From the NCBI RefSeq assembly GCF_024139115.2, contig NC_085141.1, positions 401,581,659-401,645,658 of the forward strand: a stretch of DNA of 64,000 bases, written 5' to 3'. Of the stretch, positions 1 through 11,006 are shown in pieces. Origin of the DNA: Armigeres subalbatus. Taxonomy: Eukaryota > Arthropoda > Insecta > Diptera > Culicidae. The stretch's first letter is position 1. Each line of letters opens with the position of its first letter. The translations under genes and the position numbers were made by a program. The notes under the pieces are model-generated. The model made no database searches. It was not told the origin of the DNA and was given only the letters and a program-made list of their open reading frames with translations.

Positions 1-2
1 AT

Positions 3-940
3 CCGGCGTCTTCTTATGGTCTTATAGAGTGGGACTTGTTATACCCTCTTCCAGATTATACAAGCCGTATTTCGCAATTCAAATTGGGTGAAATATTTAT
101 GAAAGCAAAGGGACCGGTGTTACCTCCTCCGACGGCTCCAAAGCCACCAATGATATCAACAGTACCCCCACCCGCAGTTTCACTGGAATATTCACACCAT
201 GAGCACCACCTCGGGCATGAAGTGTCGGAAATGGAGTTACAATCGTATCTAAAAGATCATCCGGAAACGTGGGTACCTCCGGGTTATGGCAAAGATAGAT
301 CGGACTGGTACGCACCGAATTCCTACAATCCAACGCAACAACGCATGAACCAGATTTATGAGTCATACAAACGACGCGATCAGACAAATTTCCATCGCAT
401 GGGGAGAGCTGTGGATGATTTTAGTGATAACGATTTTATTGAAGAGGAAGATATGCACAACATCAGTGATCATCGCGATTGGGAAAATTACTATCATTAC
501 CGTGAAAGGCGAGATTTGTATCATGCCATTGAACACGCTTTAGGTTACAGGTATGTAGTATTTAGCGGCAGTGTATAACCATCTTGTTAATGCAATCGAT
601 TTATCGATTTTTAGCAACCAGGTGCAGATGAAAATGTGCGTTTTGCGAGCTATATGTGAAGCAAGAAATCTACTACTTCCACAAGGAAAGTCCATGATGG
701 TGGATATAGTCAGGCTTACGTTCAGGTTGGTTCTGATTAAATTCTGCGGATGATAGAAGACTTTACGGTTCGAAAATGTAATTTATTTGCAGTGTTCCAT
801 TAAAAGATGACCTTCAAGATGACTACAGTAAAGCGATGCGACATGACAATTTTAATTGTGAAGAGCTTTATGGCGAAAAATGTGCCATTAGTATTCTGTC
901 GTTGCTTCTGTTCGGGAAATTTGAACCCTCAAATGATTGA
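3..940 (+). CDS. DM4/DM12 family secreted protein, copy 1 (5' end outside window)
   Basis: Spliced as 3-550, 615-725 and 793-940, with GT-AG introns at 551-614 and 726-792. The joined reading frame is open to the TGA at 938-940 (268 residues present). It aligns throughout with the complete paralogue at 20842-22047, and its last two exons have identical lengths (111 and 148 bp). Visible family features are the GLIEWDLLYPLPDY start of the mature region, a proline-rich stretch, a charged middle with YRERRDLYH, then the conserved C-terminal DM4/DM12 module with paired cysteines (CVLRAICEARN, and NC...YGEKCAISIL). The family (Pfam DM4_12) is insect-specific; its molecular role is not known to me. 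The first exon or exons, including the signal peptide, lie left of the window. The frame is intact, so I regard it as a functional gene, not a pseudogene. Confidence 0.88.
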
Positions 941-946
941 AATAAA
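941..946 (+). other. Poly(A) signal of DM4/DM12 copy 1
   Basis: AATAAA directly follows the TGA stop codon. The paralogue has the same hexamer 7 bases after its stop. A very short 3' UTR is therefore likely unless a later AATAAA-like site near 1170 is used. Confidence 0.55.
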
Positions 947-1941
947 AAAAACACATGCACAAACAAACACAATTTTAATTACTTGTGAATACTATCGACA
1001 TGACTACAAATTTTAAGATGTTATATGTAAGATTTCGATTAGGACCCATGCGACCAGATGATTTAGTACGATGATTGATTTCCCAAATGGAACATTCATC
1101 CAAATCATTTTATGATGATTTTTCAGTTTCCAATACGTGCCATACGTGCAAGCAGATATATTCTGAGCATAAAAATAAATAAAACGTAAATGATGATAGA
1201 AAATATGATAAGTTTATTATAACATGTCTTCCTGTCCGAAATAATCAGCCACAAAAGAAACGATTTTTTATGGGCCTAATGACTACATGTCTTCCACGGT
1301 ATATTTCATAGCCGCGAAACCGCAGTTCAAATTTAGATATCTTCGTACTTATATAGGGGAACGGTTTGACACTTCATCCCATAGCTCCTATTTCCATCCC
1401 ATCAAAAACAAAGCATTTAAAAGGAATATAAACAAACCATTTTTGTGCTTTTTTTTAGCAGTGAGCACGCGTGTTAGCAAAAAGAAGCGTCGAGAATGGT
1501 GTTGTATTTCTTTATTGTGCGATGAGATGAAAAACGGAACAGTTCCCCTATATCATGAATGATTTCTTGAAGCCCCACGATGTTGAATTTACGGGGATGT
1601 AATACGTCGTAGATTACCCTTGTCGTTAAACCTGGCGACTTGCAGTTCTATTTTAAATGGTTCCAATTGTGATCCCTTCTTCGTCACCTGGCTGTTACCG
1701 TTTTTACCGACTCGTGATTTTATCTAGTTGGATCGTAACAACGAATTGTATAGACGGTTCATAAGCCCTGGCCCAACCTCGCCGGTGGCTGTCACGGTAG
1801 AGTCCTGATCAACATCAGGGCTAGTTTATTTCATTGGGACTGTTGACACTGTTGATTCAGTAGGACCTGCTTTCGGAATGTTCGGTTTGTTTTTTAAGAA
1901 CTAATGTGTTCAAGGATTTAACTGAGTAAAGTCGATTCGGA
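947..1941. other. Intergenic, no gene seen
   Basis: AT-rich sequence with no credible reading frame. Around 1455-1560 it resembles 20380-20490 upstream of the second DM4/DM12 copy (shared AGCAAAAAGAAGCG and following bases). This could be remnant intergenic DNA duplicated with the gene, or a dispersed repeat. Confidence 0.5.
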
Positions 1942-1952
1942 GCGTTACGGCA

Positions 1953-2220
1953 ATGCTTCTTCTTTATCTATGGCTCTACATTCCAACTGGAACTTGACCT
2001 ACTTTTCAACACAGCATTCTGTTAGCATTTCCTCAGTTGTTATATTATTTGAAAGCTTATCTATGCCCGCCATTGCATGAGTATGTATCTTGTGTGGCAA
2101 GTGTAATGGATACACTATGCCCAAGGTGTCGAGAAAGTTTTCAACCGAGAATCGAACTCACCATCTCCGGATTGGCAATCTTACGCCTTTACTCGCAAGG
2201 CTAACTGGAGACTTGTTACG
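1953..2220 (-). mobile_element. tRNA-derived SINE (268 bp) with 11-bp target duplication
   Basis: Read on the minus strand it starts with a tRNA-like head (AGTTAGCCTTGCGAG... and a B-box-like GAGTTCGATTCTC). The body ends in an AAGAAGAAG-rich 3' end. The direct repeat GCGTTACGGCA flanks it exactly at 1942-1952 and 2221-2231. A fragment of the same 3' body lies at 31165-31230. The internal Pol III promoter boxes and the flanking duplication are the hallmarks of a SINE mobilised by a non-LTR element. Confidence 0.8.
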
Positions 2221-2671
2221 GCGTTACGGCACAGCAGAAGCTCAGGCACCCTCTTTTTTTAGGAGTTTAGGCTGTTGCTTTTTAATAGAGGCCAGGATTG
2301 AGTTACCCGGATAAATAGGCTCAAATAGTCGTCGAATTCAGCGATACCAACAGACCGACACAATTCTCGGTAATTCACGTTGACATAATAACTCTGAATG
2401 AAATGTAATGAAGTCCTAATAACGAAGCAAGATTTTTCAGACGTAAAATTCTCAACCTTTTTGACGTTTCTTATTTTACATCGAGTTTATATTTGACACT
2501 GTGTCCGGAGCGCTGAAGGGCTCAGCGACGGTAGCTGTGAACTAAAAAATGTTGTGACCATAACGAGATGATCCGAAATGAAAACAAGAATCATCCCGTT
2601 ATCAAAAAAAGTTTACTGACAACCTCTGACAACCAATGAAAGCGCGTCATGGCATGTGCGTTCCTGAAGTA

Positions 2672-2978
2672 GGAATGGGCGATTTTTGCTTCAAGTTTTA
2701 GATATTTTGTATCGATTTTTTTATGCTTGATATATGACCTATCGATTTATTGTAAGTGATATTGGATTTCGATATTTTTACTCAGCGTTACATAATCAAG
2801 AAAAAACTGAGAAATAAAACATACATCAGCTTTGAATCCGATTAAAATTGCAATAATATAGAACGTAGAACTTTGATGTGTCGGCACTGGCGAAGCGTTT
2901 TTTTGCTCGTGCTTACAGTTTTTAAACATATCGATGTATCGACCCAGTAGATTTTTTTTTTTGAAAATCGCCCATTCC
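2672..2978. mobile_element. MITE with 15-bp perfect TIRs and TA target duplication
   Basis: GGAATGGGCGATTTT at 2672-2686 is repeated in inverse orientation at 2964-2978. TA dinucleotides flank both ends (2670-2671 and 2979-2980). The element is about 307 bp with no coding capacity. A TA target is the mark of the Tc1/mariner superfamily. The interior is rich in ATCGAT/GATATT motifs. Confidence 0.72.
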
Positions 2979-2984
2979 TATCCA

Positions 2985-4195
2985 GACTGACAAGGGGCGA
3001 TTCAAATATGACGCATGACAAATATGACCCCTAAAACCTGTGACATCATTGTTAAACGACCCCCAACCACTGGCTGAGAGCCGTGAAGACAAGGGCCCCG
3101 TTCGTACGCTTGTCATTGGCGAACAAAGCTCGTGTACTCTGCATCTAAGCTTAGAACCGGTGTTAGGGCGCAATCGCAAACATATTTATATTCGGTTAGT
3201 TACTGCAAATAAATTCTTTTTCGAGTTGCTATAATCAAGCAGGTATCTCAATCATACGATATCGTTACACTCCACGATTGAGTGATTGTTTTGATAAAAT
3301 ATTGAAAACTAGTAATGGGCGATATCGATACGATGTATCCGGAATCGATATTATCACTCCGATTAATCGATATTTTGAATCGTTTTTTTTTATGTTCGAT
3401 ATTTGACCGTATAGATTTTTTGTAGCTGTTATCGGATTTCGATATTTTAAATTTGCGAGACATCCGTAATACAAAAAAGTAAAAATATAGCAAGTTTTAG
3501 GTACAATGTTGACACTAGCGAAACTTTTATGTGTGATTCGATGATCTGAAACGGGAAACCAAAAATTTCCTCAATTTTTCTGTATGCTTCCACGAGCATT
3601 TTTTTTTTCAAATATCATCCTTTGACTTCTTCTTCATGCAACCTTTAATCGCCAATTACGGGGTAATCGCGGATGCTCTGTATGTAAATATGTACAAGGT
3701 TTCAAAAAATTACCTAATTTTAGGTACTTTTCACTCAAATCAGGGGTTCAGTGTAGGAGCCCAAAATTAAGTATTTTTTTCTTGAAATTAAGTAAAATTC
3801 ACTTAATATTAAGTAAAATTTAATGAACTCAATTTTAATAAGAAACTAACCAAAAGTTAGATAAATTTCACTCAACTTTTGTAAACATGAGATTACTCAA
3901 CGTTGGGTTCCCACACTTTAATGCTCTTGTTGAGTGGTTTTGCTCTTCATTTTAGGACAAAAGGAAGAGGGAGGGAGATGCAAGAGAAAAAAAAGTATCT
4001 AAAACTAGCCGTGTATTCTGCAGAATGTCTAAAAACTCTAGAAGCTTCGTTACCACCTGGACACCAAAAGAAACAAAATATCAATAAAAATTTGTTCGTT
4101 ACGGTCAGACGATGTTATTTTGAATTTATCTAATTGATTTGCATTTTAGATGATTGGAAATTATGAAATCAAAAATGAAAAAAAACTAAATCAAT
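2985..4195. other. Noncoding; contains a diverged half-copy of the 2672 MITE
   Basis: No gene is visible. From about 3312 (TAATGGGCGATATCGAT) to about 3540 the sequence follows the MITE at 2672-2978 in order (the GATTTCGATATTTT block, then ...GACACTAGCGAAACTTTT), but the opposite TIR is missing. At 3700-3900 there is an AAGTAAAATT-rich stretch of unknown nature. Confidence 0.45.
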
Positions 4196-4778
<583 letters not shown>

Positions 4779-5395
4779 GGGGGCAGCAGGGACTTTGTCC
4801 AAGGGCTTGACGACCCCTCCCCATGGCCACTGCGAGTTAGGGGACCTGTCTAGGATGTGGTGGGGTTTGACAGTGGACTCTGTTGTTCCTATATAAAAAG
4901 CTGCATGTATCTGTAAGCAGGCCCTATCAAAGCGACCGTGCGCCGCTCAAAGCACACAAGCCCAAGCGGAGTGCCAACCGGCACATCAAGATCCTGATTA
5001 TGGTATACTGGTCACGGCAAACGACATTGGACGATTCTAGGTTTATGGATAGGACTAGGCGTATGTGGGCTGACAGTCGAGCTATTCTGTTTCCTGAGTA
5101 AAAAAGAGTGACATCTTCTTGAAATGGCAAGCAGGCTAATGGTTCGTCTGCCTCCGTCCCGATAAACAACCTGGCAGGCCTCCGGTAACGCTCAAAACCT
5201 GTCACCTATACCGGTGGGTAGTAGGTTCAGATGCACCATTCCTGATTTACACCGATCCGGCTCTGAACACGGTGTTATAAGGCACCGGAGTCAACCCTTG
5301 CATGGACCTCACTGTTTACAAAGGCACCCATGGGATCATAAGAGGCGACTATCTACAACAGGTAGAGATAACGGCCCGGAGGGGGACCCTTTAAC

Positions 5396-6799
5396 ATGGA
5401 AACAAATTCTACAAACAACGAAGGAACAGGCGGGCGAATGTTTTCGCAAAGAGTGGGAAGCTGCAGCGATCTCCAGTGATGGCGCAGGCAGCAGTAGCGA
5501 GTACCAGTAGTACGGCCAAGACTGCTGAGTACCAGGCAGGCCAACAGGAGCTAGGATCCGGGAATAGGGTGTCCACCCAAAATCGTAAAGTAGTGCTTCT
5601 CAGGAGGAGCTACAATTCGGGAGGTCCAACCTGATGGAGGTGCGGAAGCGAGTCAACGAGCTTTATGACTTCGTGAAGGACAAGCACAATGTTCACACGA
5701 AGATCAAGCTTCTAGTGACAAGCATTAAGTCCGCCGTAAAAGCAGCCGAACACGAACAGATCGCGCTGAAAACAGAAAGCCGAAGCAGCTGAAAAGGTGC
5801 TGAAAGATGCGGCGGAGCATACAGCAGTTGAGACACAGCAGGCACCCAAAAGTCCCCGAACCACTCGCACGGAAAAACGAGGAAGGGATTCGCCTGGAGA
5901 GCAGGAAGGCACGAAAAAGCAACGGAACGTGCAAGACTTTGCCAGCGTTCTGAAGGAACGTGTCAAGGATGGTGAGTGGCAGACCGTGGAAAACCAGCGG
6001 GAGAAGAGGAAGCAGCAGAAGGAGAATGTGGAAAAGAGGAAGGAACAGAAGAAACAAGAAAAACGTCGTTCTCCTCGGGAGAGAGTTAAAGGTGATGCCC
6101 TGATCGTAGAAGCGAGCGATAAAACGTCGTACGCAGCGATCCTGAAGAAAGTGAGAGAGGACCCGGAGCTAAAAGACTTGGGTGAGAAAGTGGTGAGAAC
6201 TAGGCGTACCCAGGAGGGGAATTGCTGTTCGAGCTGAAGAAGGATCCCACGATCAAGAGCTCGGCCTTCCGGGAGCTCATTGCCAATTCATTGGGCAGTG
6301 TCGGTAACGTAAGAGCTCTAACGCAGGAAGCAGTGGTCGAGTGCAGAGACCTGGACGAGATCACGACGGAAGACGAACTGAGGGATGCACTGGTCTCACA
6401 ATGCAAGCTGGGGAAGTGCAAATGACGGTTCGACTGAGGAGAGCGTACGGTGGCACACAAGTAGCAGCGATACGACTACCAGCAGAGGCTGCCAACCAAA
6501 TGGTGGAGGCGGGCAAGGTAAAAGTAGGATGGTCGGTGTGCCCGTTGAGATTCGCCCCACGAGTCACCAAGCAGATGGAGCGATGCTTCAAATGCATGGC
6601 GTTTGGCCACCAGGCGCGAAACTGCAAAGGCCCGGATAGATCCGGTCTATGTAGGAAATGTGGTGAAGAAGGACACGTTGCTAGGGACTGCACGAAGCAA
6701 CCAAGATGCCTGCTCTGCAAACCGGAGGACGGAAACGACCATACGACGGGTGGCTTCCAATGCCCTGCATACAAGAAGGCGATGGCGGGCCGGGATTAA
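5396..6799 (+). pseudogene. A1 ORF1 (Gag-like, CCHC zinc knuckles), frameshifted
   Basis: This encodes the nucleic-acid-binding ORF1 protein of an R1-clade element. The ATG at 5396 matches the ATG of copy A2 at 15181. A one-base loss relative to A2 near 5433 breaks the frame early, and further breaks lie near 6220 and 6415. The central part is a long Lys/Glu/Arg-rich segment (about 5950-6080). It is followed by the conserved ELKK...SSAFRELIANSLGS and ...ECRDLDEITT blocks shared with A2, then three zinc knuckles between 6584 and 6763 (CFKCMAFGHQARNC, CRKCGEEGHVARDC, and a third CX2C form). The stop TAA overlaps the ORF2 ATG. Confidence 0.85.
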
Positions 6800-9718
6800 T
6801 GGAGATCATCCAGTTGAATCTCAATCATTGCGACACCGCACAGCAACTGTTGTGGCAGTCGACAACAGAAGCAATGTGTGACGTGGCAATTATTGCTGAA
6901 CCGTATCGGATCCCTCCTGACAACGGCAACTGGGTGGCGGATTCATCGGGGATTGCGGCTATCCAAGTGATGGGCAAATTCCCTATTCAAGAAGTGGTAG
7001 ACAGCTCAAGTGAAGGTTTCGTTATCTCCAAAATCAACGGGATCTTCGTGTGTAGCTGCTACGCACCCCCAAGATGGACTTTGGAGCAGTATAACCGGAT
7101 GCTGAACTCACTCACGGAGAAGCTGATCGGCCGAAAACCGGTAATCATAGGAGGCGACTTCAACGCTTGGGCAGTGGAGTGGGGAAGCAGGCTGACTAAC
7201 CCCAGAGGTTACAGTTTGCTGGAGTCGTTGGCAAAGCTGGACGTCAGGCTGTGCAACGAAGGTACCGTTAGTACATTTCGCAGAGATGGCAGGGAGTCCA
7301 TCGTCGACGTCACGTTCTGCAGTCCGTCGCTGGAGAGGAGCACGAACTGGAGAGTTAGTGAGGATTATACACATAGTGATCACCAGGCAATCCGGTATAG
7401 TGTTGGAACACGAATGCCGAAAGTACGGCGAGAAATTAGGAATAGCGGGGGAAATGGAAGACGAAAGACTTCGACAAGGATCATTTTATCGAAGCACTCC
7501 GAGCGGACAGCGGCGCTACAAATCTCGATGCAGACGAGCTGACAGAAACTCTTGCGAAGGCATGCGATGCGACGATGCCAAGGAGACTGGAGCCAAGGAA
7601 AAGCCGGCGGCTAAATTACTGGTGGAACGATACTCTTGCTAGCCTTCGTGCTGCGTGTCTCAGAGCCAGAAGACACTTTCAGAGAGCAAGGTCTGAAACA
7701 GTCAGAGAGGAGCGTAAGATAATCTTCCGTGAAGCTAGATCGGCCTTCAAACGGGAGATTAAAGTCAGCCAATCCAACTGCTTCAAGGAGTTGTGCCGAG
7801 AAGCTGACGCTGATCCTTGGGGCAACGCTTATCGGGTCGTAACAGCGAGGATCAGGGGCCCAGCGACGCCAGCGGAAATGTGTCCGGACAAGCTGAAGAT
7901 CATCGTTGATGGTCTCTTCCCGCAGCATGATTCTACGATGTGGCCACCTACACCGTACGTAGATGAAGACGGAGTAACCATTGCAGGTATGCAAGTCTCC
8001 AACGACGAGCTGTCATCAGTGGCGAAAGGTCTGAAGATGAAGAAAGCTCCGGGTCCGGATGGAATTCCAAACGTGGCTCTAAAAACTGCGATACTGGCGT
8101 TTCCAGAAATGCCTAGCAGATGGTAACTTTCCGGATAGGTGGAAGATCCAGAAACTAGTGCTGCTGCCGAAACCAGGGAAACCGCCGGGGAATCCAGCAT
8201 CGTATAGGCCCATATGCCTGCTGGATACACTGGGGAAGCTTCTGGAAAGGATTATCCTTAATCGGCTGACGCAGTTCACTGAAGGCGAGACCGGCTTATC
8301 GGAAATGCAGTTCGGATTCCGAAAAGGCAGATCGACGGTGGACGCAATCAGGACGGTCATTGAAGTTTCAGAGAAAGCGGCCAAGAAGAAGAGGCGCGGC
8401 AATCGATTCTGCGCTGTAGTAACGATTGACGTCAAAAACGCTTTTAACAGTGCCAGCTGGGAGGCTATCGCCACAGCGCTGCACGGTATGCGGGTTCCTA
8501 ACTACTTGTGTAGAATCATTGAAAGTTACTTCCAGAACCGGATCCTGGTTTACGAAACAAATTCGGGGCAGAAGTTACCGGGTTACCCTCAGGTGTTCCG
8601 CAAGGTTCCATTCTAGGCCCGACGCTGTGGAACATTATGTATAACGGAGTTCTTAAACTGAAGTTGCCCAAAGGCGTGAAGATTTTCGGATTCGCGGATG
8701 ATGTCGTTCTAACGATAACCGGAGAGTCGCTGGAAGAGGTAGAAATGCTGGTGGCGGAGACGACCGACGCAGTTGAAAACTGGATGAATGGAGTCAAACT
8801 GCAGCTTGCTCACCACAAAACAGAAGTGATGCTGGTTAGCAACTGCCGCGAGATCCAGCGGATCCAGCTTACCATAGGAGGGCACAACATACCGTCCGTG
8901 CGGGCTTTGAGGCATCTAGGAGTGATGATCGACGACCGGTTGAATTTCAACACCCATGTAGACTATTCCTGCGAAAAGGCATCTAAAATGGTCAGTGCGT
9001 TTGCAAGGATCATGCCGAACGTGGGTGGTCCTAATAGCAGCAGTAGGCGTCTTCTGGCAGCAGTAGCATCCTCGATACTGAGGTACGGAGCTCCAGCCTG
9101 GGGAGCTGCGCTCAAGACGAAACGTAACCGCAGAAAGTTGAACAGCGTGTTTCGCCTAATGGCCGTTCGAGTCGCAAGTGCGTCGCAGGGATGATTCCAA
9201 TCTGCATAACCCTAGCAGAGGATATCGAGTGTTACCAACGGAGAGATACCAGAAATGTGAGGAAGACGGTGAGACTGGACTCTATGGTGAAGTGGCAGCA
9301 GGAGTGGGACAATGCGGATAATGGAAGGTGGACCCACCGGCTCATCCCCAATGTGTCGACGTGGGTGTATAGGGAGCATGGAGAGGTGAACTTTTACCTC
9401 ACACAGTTCCTTTCCGGACATGGCTGTTTCCGTCACTATCTGCATCGGTGTGGCCATGCGTCATCGCCATCCTGCCCGGCGTGTATCAACATAGAGGAGA
9501 CTCCAGAACACGTGGTATTCGATTGCCCAAGGTTTGCGGAAGTACGTAGAGGAATGCCTGCCCTACGGGCGGACAACATCGCAGAGCGAATGTGTCGCGA
9601 TGAGGGTACGTGGAATGCAGTAAGCAGAGTCGTGACGCAAATACTGTCAGAGCTGCAGCGTCAATGGAGAAGGGACCAGCAAATAAGCGTCGGTTTGGAG
9701 CGAAATCCAGCACAGTGA
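6799..9718 (+). pseudogene. A1 ORF2: endonuclease-reverse transcriptase, frameshifted
   Basis: The ATG at 6799-6801 shares its A with the ORF1 stop. The order is an AP-like endonuclease (NLNHCDTAQQLL near 6811, AEPY near 6895, GGDFNAW at 7150-7170, SDHQ near 7377), a linker, and a reverse transcriptase (APGPDGIP at 8045-8068, YRPICLLDT near 8200, FADD at 8691-8702). A C-terminal Cys-His motif (CPAC...EH..FDC, 9471-9526) closes the protein. There is no RNase H, as in most R1-clade elements. Reading frames change near 7530, 8110, 8615 and 9190, so no full protein can be made from this copy. TGA at 9716-9718. Confidence 0.87.
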
Positions 9719-9740
9719 GCAGTGTTTGGTTTCGGGTCGT

Positions 9741-10034
9741 CGGGCGCCAGCGAACCGGAAGTCTTCTGCCAACCGGAATCGTTGGACCGACCTCGGCACT
9801 TGAATTGCCAACCTGCTGAAGAAAGAAGAAAGAAGAAGGAAGTGCTTCGGGTATGTAGGGCACCGCCAGTGCGGACGTCATCCACCACCGGAACTGTCGG
9901 ACCACCTCTGCAACCCGAAGACGAAGACGGCGCAATGCGCGAAAGCGTCCCCTGCGATAGCCGCCGGTAGTCGGGGCACCATCAGTGCGGAAGTTTCCTT
10001 CACCGGAACTGGTGGACCACCCTCGACGCCGGGG
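9741..10034 (+). repeat. Three imperfect ~117-bp repeats in the A1 3' UTR
   Basis: Blocks starting near 9741, 9858 and 9974 share GGGC(A/G)CC...CGGAAGT...CACCGGAACT..TGGACCACC. They lie between the ORF2 stop and the 3' end of the element. 3' UTR repeats may take part in RNA recognition by the element's own reverse transcriptase, but that role is inference. Confidence 0.6.
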
Positions 10035-10350
10035 GAAGTCAGGAGGATTCGAGTGAGGAAGTTTGCGGTACGACCGCCGAGGGATCGAGACAACGTAGCA
10101 GTGGATCTCAGCAAGCCAGTCGGCGAACTAGCCTAAGCTAGGGGCCGGAATTTTAGAAGAAGTGCATGAGCACAGATACCACCCCTCTCCCACCCCCCCC
10201 CAAAGTAGTCGCAGCATCCCGTGGTCCCGGGGGGATCGAGGCAAGGAGGATAAGGGACATTTTTAGCAGGTCGGGAGGAGTCCATCCCTGTTCGCCTTCG
10301 AGCATAGTGTGGATGCGCAGATTTTTGATGGCCTTTAACCCTTGTAAAAA

Positions 10351-10353
<3 letters not shown>

Positions 10354-10394
<41 letters not shown>
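10354..10394. repeat. (AC)n microsatellite between copies A1 and A2
   Basis: About 20 AC units preceded by a short A-run (10346-10353) that ends A1. The sequence after it is the same 5' leader that follows the first AC tract (shared from ACCCCTCCCCATGG). Confidence 0.95.
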
Positions 10395-10395
<1 letters not shown>

Positions 10396-10551
10396 CCCCT
10401 CCCCATGGCTACTGCGAGTTAGGGGGCCTGTCTAGGATGTGGTGGGGTTTGACAGTGGGCTCTGTTGAACCTCTATAAAAAGCTGCATGTGTCTGCAAGC
10501 AGGCCCTATCACAGCGACCGTGCGCCGCTCAAAGCTCAAACCAGTAAGACC
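10395..10551 (+). mobile_element. R1-clade element A2, 5' piece
   Basis: It matches A1 5' UTR 4815-4962 nearly base for base (ACCCCTCCCCATGGC, then TCTAGGATGTGGTGGGG, AAAAAGCTGCATGT). It breaks off at a poly(T) run where antisense element B begins. The remainder of A2 resumes at 14772. Confidence 0.85.
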
Positions 10552-11006
10552 CTTTTTTTTTTTTTTTTCTTGAGCAAGGGTAAACGGAAATCTGCAACCA
10601 GACACCTGAGGAGGTACTCAGGTAGTGTGGGGATGGGTATGTCATGTAACTCTTACCCGACCCACTAAAACCAAAACCCTTTCGCCAGTCCGTACCCCCC
10701 GGACCGCAATTAAGCAATACATCAGGGGGGGACTATTGAGAACGCTCACGCCTATGCTAACGCACTTTACGTCAATACACACAACATCGACTTCAAAGGT
10801 GGTTACCTCACCACCCGTCGATCGCAAGCTATGATAGTAACCTAGCGGTCCGTATCATAATCTCACGTTGGAGACGAGCATCCCGACAACAACCACCGCG
10901 CTTGGACCGCAATGACCTCTATATCTACCTACTGAGGTCCCAGCAGCCCACCCGCGACATGTTGGTTGTCGGGGTGAGCAAAGTGTTTACTGCATCACAG
11001 GTGCCC

